This document shows positions 35,410 to 47,182 of a stretch of 64,000 nt of DNA, one piece after another (the first letter of the stretch is position 1; each line of letters opens with the position of its first letter). The stretch covers positions 4,723,613 through 4,787,612 of the forward strand of contig CM074804.1 of the NCBI GenBank assembly GCA_037447605.1, given 5' to 3'. A model generated the notes under the pieces. It searched no databases, was not told the origin of the DNA, and saw only the letters and a list, made by a program, of their open reading frames with translations. A program made the position numbers and the translations under genes. Origin of the DNA: Zygnema circumcarinatum. Lineage: Eukaryota > Streptophyta > Zygnematophyceae > Zygnematales > Zygnemataceae.

Positions 35410-38400
35410 TCAGTGGTTTGACCCATGAGGTATCAGTTCTGTATCGGCGAGTGTCTCGAGGTTAGTTACCTCTCTCTACCCTCTCCCCATCTTCGCTGCA
35501 TAAACTCAAATGGCATGACATCATTAGAAGCACAAGCAACACGAACCATGTAAAATGAGATATGCAAAGTCAGCTTGTACCCCATACGATGGTCCATTGG
35601 CCCTATAGGTACAGAGCATGCAGCAGTCCTATGGGAACAGCAAGACTGCTCGGTCCGATCCCAAAGAAACTAAAACCCGCCCAGTTTCGCCCTTTTTTTC
35701 GCAGCACTGACGTATGGGCACCCACCAGCTCGTCTAACTTGTTCGCTGCAATTTTCCGTAAAATACGGCGCATGATTTTGCCGCTGCGAGTCTTGGGAAG
35801 TCCTTTGGCCCAATGGATCACATCCGGAGCAGCAAATGCTCCAATCTGCATTGGCCGTGTGCATTTCTTGTCAGCTTACAAATGACCTTTCTAAAGCTTT
35901 TCTTATATGCCGCATGGGTGGTCCAGGTTTTGCCTAGACTTAGACTTTTTCACTTATAATCTTCGTGACTTTGCCGTGCGACGTCAGGTTGATGATAAAA
36001 CAAATCCCATGATCAGGTTCAAACTAAAATTACCTATCCATATTTTACTTTTAGTTTCTTCGAAGGTGAGGAGGTATTCTAACCTCTTTGCGCACAGTGT
36101 CTCGCAAAATCTTCTTGAGCTCCGGTCCCGGTGACGCTCCCTCCATCACTACAACATATGCATATATTGCTTGCCCTTTCACCTGCAACAAAACCACTAA
36201 TGTCCACCACAATCATGCAATTTCCATGCCTCTAAAGGCTGTTGTCTGGAATTCAACCATCACTCGCAGCCCGCCGTTTTGTTATCTACAGTTGGCTGAA
36301 CAAAGGAAGAAACTCCGGCACGTTGGTGCAGGTCGAAGACCTGACACTGGCAGAGCTCTTGAGGTTGGGGATCGAACATTTAAACGATGGAATTTACTCA
36401 CGTCATGGTCACAACCGACTACTGCAGCTTCCGCGCAATCTGGGTGTGAACCCAACGCTGATTCTACCTCCTCCGTACTAATTCGATGGCCGCTGGTTGC
36501 AATAGAGAACATCGACAAGATGTCAAAGACAGACATTGAAGACAAATGGAGCAATGAAAGACTCTATAGAGCAGACTTCGTTCACCCACTTCCTCCATAT
36601 TGAAATACCCTCTGCCATATAGAGGAGATAATCTGAGACCCCTAGAAAAAAAAAAAAAAAGGACAACTTTACATAAGATTCCCAAACAAAACCAGAATGT
36701 GACTAACCTGACATTGATGACATCATCCACACGACCCGTGATCCATATGTAGCCGTCAGCGTCCCTTCGGGCACCGTCTCCTGTCGTGTAATAACCCTTC
36801 CAAGGACTGAAGTAAGCCTCGTGATATCTCCGGTGGTCGTTGAATAAGGTTCTTGCGATTCCTGGCCAGGGTTTCTTTATGCAAAGGTAGCCTTCGCAAG
36901 GGCCCTCTTGCTCCCTCCCACTCTGATCCAAAATCACAGGCTGCAACCAGAAACTCCCCAGGAAGGCGCATGAGGAGGAGAGGGCGACGAGAATGAGAGG
37001 GCAAAAAAAAAAAAAAAAAAAGGGGAACCTGAAGCCATAACCAGCCCAGTGTGAATGCGTCCCCCTTCCCACCTCTATGCCAAAGAAGGGAAGAGAGGCG
37101 CAGCCCGGCTTCAGGCCCGGCACGCCCGGCAGAGGGCTGATGGCGATACCGCCCGTCTCCGTCTGCCACCACGTGTCCACTATGGGGCATCGCCTGCCGC
37201 CCACAACGTCAAAATACCACCTCCATGCGCGAGGATTGATGGGTTCACCCACGCTTCCAAGCAGACGTAAGGACGCCCTCGAGTACTTCGCGACATACTG
37301 CGAGAGTGGTACAAAAATTCGCGCAAAGGAACAAGAGGATTTAGAGAAGTTATGTGGGGGCAGAGGGACAGGAACAAGGAGAATTCCTTCAAGGAAGGGG
37401 ATGCGGACGAAGGAACCATCTTACATGGTCACCCTGAGCTTCAAGAGAGCGTATTGCAGTTGGTGCTGTGTAGAAGATAGTCACTTTGTACTTGTCCACT
37501 ATGTTCCAGCAGCGTCCAGCATCCGGCCACGTGGGTATCTGTTCGACGAAGGGCACCAAAGTTGCCATCGATGATCTCTAAATCAGAACATGCTTCTCTG
37601 TCCTACAAGAGAAGAACGCAGAAAGGCAAGGAAGCAGAAGGACGAGGGTCGTTTCATGAGACTGTTTCCTTACCCCCTCAAACACAACAATGGAGGTGCC
37701 GTTCAGCAGAGGGCCATATGTCAGGTAGGTGTGGCCTGTGATCCATCCGCAATCGGCTGTACACCTGCACCGCAGGAGGAGACAACGTCTGCTTTCAAAA
37801 CGGTTCCTCAGTACGGCAAGGCAACGGTCCAATCAACATGCAGAGAAGTCAGCGGCTCAGGCCTCGAGCGACTGACTCACCAAAATATGTCGCCAGGTTG
37901 GAGATCAAAAACAAGTTTAAAAGTAACAGCAGCGTAGACCATATAGCCTCCTGTCGTGTGCAACACTCCCTGCAGCAGTGCAAGAAATCGGAGCTCAAAT
38001 CCCCGGATGTTTTCCAACATCAGCCAAAACGCAAAAGACTGGACTTCATAGGCCTCAAAAAGTGTTTATAAGTGTTAAGGCTCGCCTTCGGTTTCCCGGT
38101 CGACCCGGATGTATAGAGCAGAAACAGGGGGTCCTCCGCTTCCATCCACTCCACGGGCGCTTCAATTGGTTGGGCTTCCACTTCATCCTGAATGCAGGAG
38201 TAGTTCGCAAACCTTAGGTGATCACAAATTACAATCGGCAGTTAGTCGCCACCTGCATTGTTCACGACAAAAAGAAGAAAGAAAAGCATGGGACGAAAGA
38301 AAGATGGCATCTGCGTCATCACCAAACGAGCCTTCAGCATGGACAAACGGACATGGAAATGCAGAAAAGTAAAGGAACCGCAGAGTATTACGAGTCCGTG

Positions 38401-40165
38401 CATTCTCACCTGCCACCACAAATCTCTGCCAGCCACCATGGGGGTCACAGCACGAGAACATGCGCGAGAGCAGTCATACACAAGGCAAGTGCCTGTTTAC
38501 CCAAAGGACGCAAACATGAAAGTTATTTAAATATTTTTACAAAAAACTACCAGATCAACAAATTAAGCATTTTCGAACGTTCAGACATTAACGTCACAGC
38601 AGCAATGCAAAGTCACTTGATAAAGGTAATCTCTACAGTCCTACTTATTTTGAATCCATCTCGAGCTGAAGCAGTCTCCAGTGCTTTATCCACAATAGTC
38701 TTCAAAGTAAGAACTTTGTCTCCCCTTCGCATAGCACTGCATGTCAGCAGCAACTTTGCTTTGCAGTCTATTAATCGTCCTGCAAGCGATTCAGCAGAAA
38801 ATCCAGCGAAAACAACCTGTACAGAAGGGCCAACACGTAGCAGATTACGAAAATCCCTGGAAACTCCCGTGAAAAATGCAAGCTGCGATTTATTTCCTTG
38901 AACTGAGTAGAGAATTGCTCTAAAAAACTGAAGTGATGAGGCAACTTACTGAATGGACTGCTCCGATTCGAGCACATGCTAGCATTGCAATAGGTAATTC
39001 TGCAATCATTGGCATATAGATACCCACTGCGTCACCCTTACGGATTCCCAACGATCGAAGAAGATTTGAAACCTGCCATTCATGAGTAATCAATGGGAAA
39101 CCATAAGCCTGAAACAATCTGCTGTCCCCCATAGCAAGCTACCATTTATATTGACATTTAGCTTATCAAGCCAGATGCAAATTCACAACCAAGCTGTAAA
39201 ACAAGGAACATTTAAAACATACTTGGCAGATTTGGGCCTTGAGTTGCGAAAAGGTGATGCGAGCATCACATCCAGGATCATTGCCCTCCCAAAAGATTGC
39301 CACATCATCACCTCGGCCCGCAAATATATGGCGGTCAACGGCGTTATAGCAGACATTCGTATAGCCTCCTTTGAACCACTGTTCGCATATAAGTCCCCCC
39401 CCCCCCCCACACATAGAAAAAATTATAATTCATGCCAAGACTCTACAGCTCCTTAAGTAACCAACTATCATAAAATTGACATGTTTTGCGGTGTCCTTAC
39501 CTCCACTCGAATGGGCCCCTTGCGCAAGTCCAAGTTTCCACTCATCACACTCGTCCATTTGTTCTTCCAGTGGAACTGCTCAGCTATTGCGCTCCAAAAG
39601 GCGTCAGGCTCATTAATCGACTGCTGCCACATTCTTTCATACTGCAAGCAGCGGCCCTCCAGCTTCCCTGTCCAATAAATAGCTCAACCGTGAAAGGCAA
39701 CGATACGCATTCCTCAATTTGAACCACTCCTTCATCCTGAAACTTACTGTAGACCCTTCATACCTGCTCACGATTTTTAATATGTGCCGTTTTACTAAAT
39801 TCGCCAGGAGCGTAAACAATATCCTTGTCATGAGGATGAATAAAGGAAAGTGCAGCCGAACACGGCGAAATGTCCTGGGGTGACCTTCCGACTGGCAGCA
39901 TGGGGGAAGGGTGCAGCAAATGCCTGCAGCATCAGCCGAGGAAGAGCCATAGCTTAGCCATCCGTACAAAAAAAAAAGGAACATATCACTGAGAGCCTTC
40001 GCGGTCAAGAAAACACAGCCCTGCGCCTGAATTCCAAATTCTCTAAGTTCCAATAATATTCTGGGCCCAAAACTTTCCACACCTTAGCATAGTTGCTAGA
40101 CGCCTCTGCGCCTGACCCAAAGCCGCTTCCCCGCCATCCCTGGTAACGGCCGCCTGCAATTCCAT
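35410..40165 (-). CDS. ACS: Acetyl-CoA synthetase (AMP-forming)
   Basis: Exons on the minus strand: 40165-40083, 39923-39764, 39641-39501, 39378-39223, 39072-38950, 38816-38645, 38492-38410, 38187-38086, 37969-37881, 37764-37674, 37538-37425, 37297-37073, 36940-36708, 36492-36402, 36182-36084, 35845-35726, 35454-35410; 708 residues, all phases consistent. It makes acetyl-CoA from acetate, ATP and CoA, in the chloroplast in plants. Visible motifs: [29 protein letters not shown], the ATP loop [11 protein letters not shown] (331-341), [20 protein letters not shown] (479-488), [14 protein letters not shown], and PKTRSGK with Lys677, the residue acetylated in bacterial Acs. Intron 8 has a GC donor (38085). 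The predicted tail after TLAD is unlike other ACS tails and lies at the edge of the palindromic repeat element. Confidence 0.95.
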
Positions 40166-40730
40166 GGCCTCCCCCTCCCCCTACCCCTCCCGTTCCCCAC
40201 GACTTCGAGCCCGCGTCCCTCCCTCCCTGGGGCCCTCGCCCGCGCCTGGAGCGGAGCGGAGCGCGTGTCGTACGGGCACGCGCTGGCAATAGCGCCTGTG
40301 GACGATGTGGCGGATGGTGACACGTGGCGGGAGCACACAGGCGGGCACCTGTACGGCCGACCGAGCCCGCCGGACGGCGCGCGCTTGGCAGCTTGCGGAG
40401 GCTTTCAGAGGGCGACTGTTGTGACGTGACGTGGCACGCTACTGGACTCGTGGGATGTGCGCCTATACGAACATAATCGACTACAGCCAATCGGGGGTCG
40501 TCCCAAGATCGTGCTGACTCACTCCGACAAGTGCGCCGTACGGCCACTCGTCCGACTACAGTACGTAGTCATCTCCGCGGGCGGCATTTCGCTGCGTTTG
40601 GACGCGCGGCGAGGCGAGGCGAGGCGAGGCCTTGGATGAGCGCACAACCTAACTTTGGGGCGGGCGGGCTGGCAGTGGGGATGCTGCGCAGGGCCGGGGG
40701 GGAGGGAGGGAGGGACCGTGGAATGGTATC
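40166..40730 (-). promoter_or_regulatory. ACS promoter region
   Basis: GC-rich upstream DNA with GACACGTGGC at 40317-40326, TGACGTGACGTGGC at about 40422-40435, TACGG words at 40530-40565 and a (GAGGC)4 run at 40611-40630. No upstream exon recognised. Confidence 0.45.
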
Positions 40731-40960
40731 GGCAGCCATTGGACGACCATTGGATTGGATGGCAATGGTTGGACGATCCATGCAACGGATCCGTCGGAGG
40801 ATGGACCACATCTGAAGATACCACATCGAAGAAGGCACAATTCGGACCATTGGATCAACCGTTGGAATAGTTGCGAGCCACCGATTGGCGACCCCGCCAA
40901 CAATTGCTCATAAATTCAACTAGAGGTTGCAACCATTGCCAATTGGTCCAAACAGAACAG
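40731..40960. mobile_element. Array-less relative of the palindromic repeat element
   Basis: Bases 40731-40780 are, in reverse complement, close to 35259-35300 (shared GTCCAACCATTGCCATCCAA). At 40840-40856, TTCGGACCATTGGATC matches both flanks of the large element. The copy lacks the 42-bp units. Confidence 0.6.
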
Positions 40961-41686
40961 GAAATGAGTCAAGCCTTAAGCAGAAGCCGAATGGTGATCA
41001 GGCCTGTGACGGCGTACCGGGCAGGGCAGGACGGGCGGCCATGACGATCAGGACATAACGACGAGCCTGTGCGCATGGCCGCCACGGGGGCAGACAGGAA
41101 CAGGGTGCGAAATGGCCTCCAGCTTTGCGTGGGTTGGTGGGATGAGGTGTCACGTTCTGAGCAGTGAATGGGATTATTCTTAACTTTCCCTTTTGGTTTG
41201 GGATTGCCTATAGTGTAGACAGGTTCCATACTGCCACCACCTTGCAAAAGGCAACGCCCACTCCCGAGGCTAGGTTGGAGGAGAAACCAGCAAGTTCCAT
41301 GCCTTCCTCACACGGCAACTTGCCAAGGTCGTGTGTTCGTGACGTGCTGTTTTTCCAGCTTAAAAACCAAGCTTTTCAAGACAAACGAGACAACCCCGAC
41401 ATCCTAATCAGCCATATAGACTTTGGCCTCCCAACACCTTAAGGGGGCCTGCTAAAAGCCACAACTTATAGGCAGCAAAACCTTCAGTTAATACCACCAT
41501 GTATCACCCCTCACTGCTCCATAAACTGGCTCCATTACTTTCCCTCTATAAAAATAAAGAAAAACTCTCACAACTACCTATTCGAAACATATCCCCATCG
41601 TGCCTAATGTTGCACTGGCTTAGTTTTTCTGTACTATAAAGGCTCCAAGGTGGCTTCAGCCCCCGCGCCCCATCGTCATCGCGTCG
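40961..41686. other. Intergenic between ACS promoter and HSBP 3' end
   Basis: No coding exon recognised. The part close to 41687 is probably HSBP 3' UTR. Confidence 0.45.
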
Positions 41687-42936
41687 TCACTGGCGCGGCA
41701 CCAGAGAGGCCGCCCCTGCAGGCTGGCTCTCCACCTCCTTCACAAGGTCTCCAATGCTCCTCTCCAACTCATCGATCCGAGAGCTCATTTCGTCCAGTGC
41801 TCACAACTGCAAGTCAAGGTCTAACTCTCGGTCACGGTCAATTGGAGGACCTACATTCCCATGCATACCCCATGGGGTTTAAAAGCATGCAGCCAACCAT
41901 TCACGCATGAACAACTATGGACGGTCCACCTGAGCAGAAAGCCACTGCGAAGTTTCAGCACAACTGCAATCCAGATGCGTCTCCTACCGACATCCTCCCC
42001 TGCAAGCACATATAAAGCAATTCTGGACAACATTCCTGCTGAAAAGGATATTTTTTGAGATTATGGAATCGGACATAGTTTCAAATCGCGATTGCTGCCA
42101 CCCCATACAAAACACAAGCTGATCTTAGAAAGAACACAGGTCCAAAGACCAGTCAATCTCGTGGTAAGCAGTATCCATTTAATCCTTGCTAAGGAGTGCG
42201 TGTTCAGCTGCAGCGTCCTGTAGGAGGGCACCTTTGGCTCGAAACATAAGAAGTCAATTCGAAGAATCATAAGACTCACATCTCTAATCACAAGGCTGTA
42301 TAAAACTTACCATTTGCTGGAGCAGATTCTGCACCTGCATACACAAACCCCAGAACCAACGAAAGCCTGTTAGTCGCCTCAGGAGGAAAAAACCACGCAT
42401 ACATTCCAACTTCTAGCTTCTGACGAGCAACTATTGAACGAGCTTAGCCTACCTCCCTCTGCCTACTGTCTCAGAGTGGCCCAGCCAAATTGCTGAAAAG
42501 CCGACATACAGGAATATCATGAAAAATGGCCTTTCAACCAACCCAAACTAGTTAGAATACGAATACTAGCAGGTGCAGGCAACCGAAGACTCACAAATAA
42601 GGTCAGGTCAGCAGTGTTTTGCACAGCCACTGAATCAGTCGGCTCTGGTTTCTGCTCTGCTTTCGTCACCTGCATACCGCAGCCTTGCAGCTCAGTTGAA
42701 GACATGAAAAGGCCGGAAGGGACGGCAACACGAAGGCAACAATTGAGGCTCACAATGTCGCACATTGGAAATAAATTGCAATATCTGATTCCTATTTATA
42801 GCGGAAGCGCCAGAGTGAAACATCGTGAAGAACATTCCACTCCACATAACCAATGCTCCAAACATGCCCCTGATACTGAAATGAAGCATGAATAGAACAT
42901 CGCACGCACCTGTCCAGCAGCTTCTGTAGATGCCAT
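41687..42936 (-). CDS. HSBP: Heat shock factor binding protein (HSBP)
   Basis: Exons on the minus strand: 42936-42910, 42669-42595, 42334-42311, 42094-42052, 41796-41687; 92 residues, typical for the family. The protein reads MASTEAAGQ, then NTADLTLF, VQNLLQQM, QSRFETMSDSIISK, MDEMSSRIDELERSI and a short variable tail. This is the HSBP coiled coil, with its hydrophobic heptads. HSBPs form trimeric coiled coils that bind heat-shock factors and turn down the heat response, moving between cytosol and nucleus. Exon 4 ends TCAAAAA and is followed by ATATCCTTTTC, a U12-type 5' splice site. The intron ends in AC at 41797, and joining there restores the family sequence exactly. Confidence 0.93.
41797..42051 (-). 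other. U12-type AT-AC intron of HSBP
   Basis: 5' end ATATCCTTTTC (from 42051 downward), 3' end GAGCAC (to 41797). CCTTGAC at 41819-41813 matches the U12 branch-site consensus, with the branch A at 41814, 17 nt before the intron end. No GT-AG alternative gives the HSBP sequence. Confidence 0.88.
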
Positions 42937-44283
42937 GTTCAGGAACGTTATCCCGCAGAAGAGTTGAAATGGGTGGCAAAAGCGAGATGCTACCTTGGCT
43001 CTTTTGCCATTACCTGTTTTAAGGACAGGCATTCTGTGATGTTAGAAACAAAAATTAGGCATCCATTGTGCGTCCTTAACATTGGGGAGTGGAAACGAAG
43101 CATGGTTCACGAGGATTCTTGCGCTTACAAACAATGTATGTGAGTGAAGAGCGAATTGAAGAGAACGATTGCAGCAGTTCGTGAGTTCTGTATGAAGACT
43201 GCCAATATCACGTGACAGTATGACGGGCAGGACAGACAAAACGCTTATGCATGTATATATTTCGGCTCGGATAGGCTCAACAAATCCCAATAAACGCTTT
43301 CACTTATCTGCTTAAACCAATACTGAAGCAAGCGATGAAGTCGCCTTTTACAATAATTGAATATATCAAATATCAAACGGCCCTAAGCTATATCACCTCT
43401 CATCCCCGCAACAATCCCCTAAGTAACCCACACCTCACGCCCTTACGTTTAGCTGCAGACTCAAAACTTCAATGCTGCAGTTGAGCATTGAACAATAGTA
43501 TCAAAGGCAGTCCAGGAAAGAAATGTGAGTCTTACTCAGTGGTAAAATACATAACTCTTTGTCATATCATCTCACGCAGATGCAGTTCACAAGGCCTTAA
43601 GGCCTTAAAAAAAAAAAAGTGAACGAAGAAACTTGATGAGAAACCCATGCCATATTTCAGGCTATGGACTTCTAAATTATTGCGAAACGATCATCTCGCC
43701 CGCTATTAAATAGGATTTATTTGAGCTGAGTCAAAAAAGACCCAGCTTCTTGGCTCATGCCAGCTATTTAAGGTGACTTTCAACATGCTCGGAAATGGGA
43801 ATTATGTAGCACAGCAAAGCAGAGCAGCCTGATGAATATTCCATAAAGTGCAGGAATTAGACCCGAAGAGAAGGCACATGAACCAGCTTATGTACGTATT
43901 CCTCATTCAAAAGGAAAGTTGAGAGCTGCAGAGGCTCTATTGCAGCGCTTGACATTCACAGCGCTTCCGTTGTAACCTAAACAGAGAAGAGAAGTGAAGC
44001 TCACCCTTCAAAAGCCCGACGACAGAGCAGCGCCGAACGGCCTCCAGAGTCAAGAGGCGCAGTCTCCCTGAAGGCGCAGGACCAAATGTGAAGATACTTT
44101 TGCAGCCCGATAAAAACGTTTTTCCTGACCGGGCCACTCTCGGGGAAGAAAGCAAATGTTTTCGTACCGTACAGAATGGCCGTCGCCGACTTTTTCAACC
44201 GCTTCTGCCCGCCGACCTGCCCGGACCGCGAAAAACATGTTTCGGCCGGAGGAGCATTGGGAATTGGGACGCGCTCTCCGGCG
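42937..44283. other. Upstream region between HSBP and the MECR-like gene
   Basis: No coding exon seen. AT-rich from 43040 to 43960, then GC-rich. It may include an untranslated first exon and leader intron of HSBP. Confidence 0.4.
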
Positions 44284-44373
44284 CCACGTGGCGCTCTGCG
44301 CGTGACCTCCGCTGCCACGTGTCGAGCAGATGTTCGCTACATTCCGAGAAGGCCTCGCTGGGCGCCACGTGGC
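44284..44373. promoter_or_regulatory. Cluster of three G-boxes
   Basis: CCACGTGGC at 44284-44292, CCACGTGTC at 44315-44323 and CCACGTGGC at 44365-44373, 90-180 bp before the start codon of the MECR-like gene. Confidence 0.55.
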
Positions 44374-44461
44374 AGTGCGCTCCCTCCTGCCCGGCGCCAG
44401 AAGAGCTCGCGGTAGCCCTCGCCCCGAGGCGGCAGGGAAGGGGGAGGATACGAAGGCCGCC

Positions 44462-46300
44462 ATGTCGGCCATGGCGGCCGACAGTCTGCTGATGGAGGAC
44501 CTTCTGCAGCAGACGCCAACTATTGGTGGCACCCTGCAACGAGCTGTGCAGATTTCAACGTTGGATGGTTTCAAGAAGTTCCTCGCAAACACGAAGCTGG
44601 TGACTGACAAAGTGAAGCCCCGGCCGGGACCGGGGGAGGTGCTGGTTCGCATGCGGCTGCGGCCTGTGCATCCAGCAGATGGCCTGTCACTTATGGGGCT
44701 TTATCCAGGCTTCAAGCCTTCCACGCTTCCTGCAACTCCCGGGCTGGAAGGGATGGGGCTGGTGGACACGCTAGGGCCTGGCGTGGAGGAATTTAAGGTC
44801 AGCGGCATACTTCAAAGTTCGTTAGTGTCTGCAGGACGGAGGTAATCACAAGTAGAGTGAGGAAAGGACAGTTGACTGGTAATATTGGGCTCAGTTCGGC
44901 GAAAAGTAGGTGCGACAAGCAAGTTATACATGGATTTAATTAACGAGTCTGGTTCTAACAATGTCGATTGCGGGCTTGTCGGAGGGCAGGTGGGGCAAAG
45001 GGTGGTACCGCTCCTGTCGTCATACACAAGGGAAGGTGAAGGGTCTTGGCAGGAATACTGCAATGTGGCTGCGGAGGATCTCGCAGCTATCCCGGATGGT
45101 GTTTCCGATGAAGCCGCTGCCCAGCTAGTAGTCAACCCCATAACAGCTTATGGGTTACTCAAAGCTTTGTCTCCCCCATCAGGTGTTGCTCTGATACGAG
45201 GAGTGTTTCCCATTCGAGTTTTACATGCTTCAGTTTCTTCCACGACAGGTTCAGTCGTAGGAGTTCCATGTGCTTTCCGGGTGCATGCACTATTCGTGAA
45301 AGGCCTGCTAAGCAAGAGCTGGAGTTAGAGGACAAAGCGCTCTCGTTTCCTGAGAATTAGCAAGTGTGATGTATGCAGGGCAGTACATTCTCCAAACTGC
45401 CGCAGGATCGATACTGGGCAGACTGGTCATTGCACTGGCGAAGGAGGAAGGGATTAGAACTATCAATGTTGTGCGACGTCGTGAGCAGGTGGAAGAGCTG
45501 CAGGCGCTGGGAGGAACAGAGGTGAGAGAATGAGTTGTGTAATTTTATGGCGTACGATTGCAAGTGGTGTTTTGGGGAATGTCAAGGAGGTGTCAAACGT
45601 GCAGAGATAAACTGAAAGCGGGAATTTCACCACATATAGTTTGGTCGTTTTCCAAAAACAAAATGCAAGTGGTTCCAAGACCACTTTAATCAGTTCCGCT
45701 CTATCTTTGATAACCCTGAACTGCTCGAGTAACATCTGTGACTGTTCTGGATTAGGTGCTTTGCTCGACAACCGATGATATAGTGGAGAGAGTGAAGGAG
45801 ATCACGGGAGGCCAACTTGCGTGGGGGGGCATTGACACAGTCGCTGGTGCAACAACCAAATTAGTGGCGTCAGCTGTTCGTGATGGCGGATCAATTTTTC
45901 TTGTGGGAGGTTTTTCCAGTCCGGACTGCTCTCTGGCAATTGCAGACCTCATTTTCAGGTGCAAGACTCAGCTACTTGTGTCTTTGTTGCAATGCTTAAA
46001 GTTCAGTGTAATCATTTTGGATGGAAGGCGCAGCCATGCCACTTGCGGAACATTCACAGTGGTGTTTTTATGGGTCAAATTTGCAGAGATGTGGCAGTGA
46101 AAGGCTGGTGGTTATCTCGTTACTTGGGGGAAATGTCAGCCAGTGAGAGGAATTCACTCATGGCTGAAATGATGCGCCTTTTGGCAACTAGAGTGATTGA
46201 CCCTCTCCCGGGAGAAAAGGTTGACCTGGCAGACTTCGCCTCTGCTCTCCAGAAGCAGCGAGAAAGTGGGCGGCCTGGCAAAGTACTCCTTACGGGATGA
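44462..46300 (+). CDS. MECR-like medium-chain reductase (zinc-free MDR family)
   Basis: Exons: 44462-44797, 44990-45182, 45379-45521, 45756-45958, 46087-46300; 362 residues. Features in order: a GroES-like fold with HPADGLSLMGLYPGF and LPATPGLEGMG, VVNPITAYGLL, a Rossmann segment LQTAAGSILGRLVIALAKEE followed by TINVVRR, GGIDTVAGATTKL, LIFRDVAVKGWWLSRYL, and the C-terminal GKVLLTG. The order and the GWWLS/TINVVRR blocks resemble mitochondrial trans-2-enoyl-CoA reductase (fatty acid synthesis type II) and close quinone-oxidoreductase relatives. No zinc ligands are visible. The enoyl-CoA activity is inferred. A second ATG at 44471 could also be used. Confidence 0.85.
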
Positions 46301-47182
46301 AGGTAGTCCTCCAAATAAGTCAGATACACAACGAGTGTAGAGAGGGAGGAGGCAGCATCAAGAAGTGTACAAAGCAACTACCACTGGGAGGGAGCAAAGC
46401 ACTGCCAACTTCTACGTACCGATGTCATCATGTACATCCTCCCGAGATGCAACTGTACATATTACCTTTTTGAAAGTTAGCTTGCCGTTTCAAATGCAGC
46501 TTTCAGTGGTGCGGGAATGGAAGGCGCCCTTGCTCGCCGCGTAATGGTTGTGAATAGTGCTGGCATGTACATCGATTCCGCTCCAGATGAATGAGTCAGG
46601 TAGTTGGGCATCACTTTTATCGCAGAATGCTCCCAAGCGTTGGAGCTATTCCTCCGTCACTCTTTGATGGCTCCATGGATTTTGTGATCATACTACGAAA
46701 CTGACAGTGATGTGCTGCCCAATGGAACGCAGTGGATCCGCTGCTCCATTTGTGGCGAACCGGCACACGGGACGCTGTTGCAGAAATGCACGTCTTAAGC
46801 ACTGTGTTCATGAAGTATTTAACCCGAAATCAGAGTGAATGGCATAAAGCAAAAAACAATCGTTGTGAACAACCCAACTGGCATTTAAGTGGCTTAACTC
46901 GTCACAGCGGGCAACCAAAAAATGAACTCTTTACTGGAAACGAGAAAGCATATCGCATTCTTAAGATTGCTTGCAAACAAATGGTTTGATGCCAATGGAA
47001 AATGCCGTGACAAAAGTTATGCTTGACAGCCAGAGGAATGAGCCAAACTTTAGGTGGGGGGAAAAGGAAAAAAAGAAAAAATTCCCCGTAATTAGGTCGG
47101 TGAGGTGCTCAACCAGCTCTGCACCTTTGGTGCTCCCACTGCCATGCGCACCCCAATATGCTCTTCTTTTCCCTCTTCTCCC
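46301..47182. other. Convergent intergenic region, nothing recognised
   Basis: This lies between the 3' ends of the MECR-like and GCK genes. Only UTR-like sequence is seen, with no supported ORF. Confidence 0.5.

Larger units (their letters stand above)
31931..35425. mobile_element. Composite palindromic repeat element (GGTTGCCAACC family)
   Basis: A 3.5-kb block with a vocabulary unlike its neighbours, built of CAACCAGTG / CACTGGTTG words on both strands. It has two arrays (32117-32502 and 32761-35255) and two flanks. The left flank has CGGACCATTAGAC at about 32102. The right flank, in reverse orientation, has CGGACCAGTGGATC at 35298-35311 (complement). The flanks are thus partial inverted repeats, as in a non-autonomous DNA transposon. 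No transposase and no sure target duplication are visible. It fills most of the space between the ACS 3' end and the DUF212 5' end. Confidence 0.55.

Noticed and set aside
32725-35428. Six overlapping ORFs of 820-900 codons on both strands
   Set aside because: They exist only because the 42/43-bp repeat unit lacks stop codons in every frame. Composition is repetitive and frame changes at each 43-bp unit.
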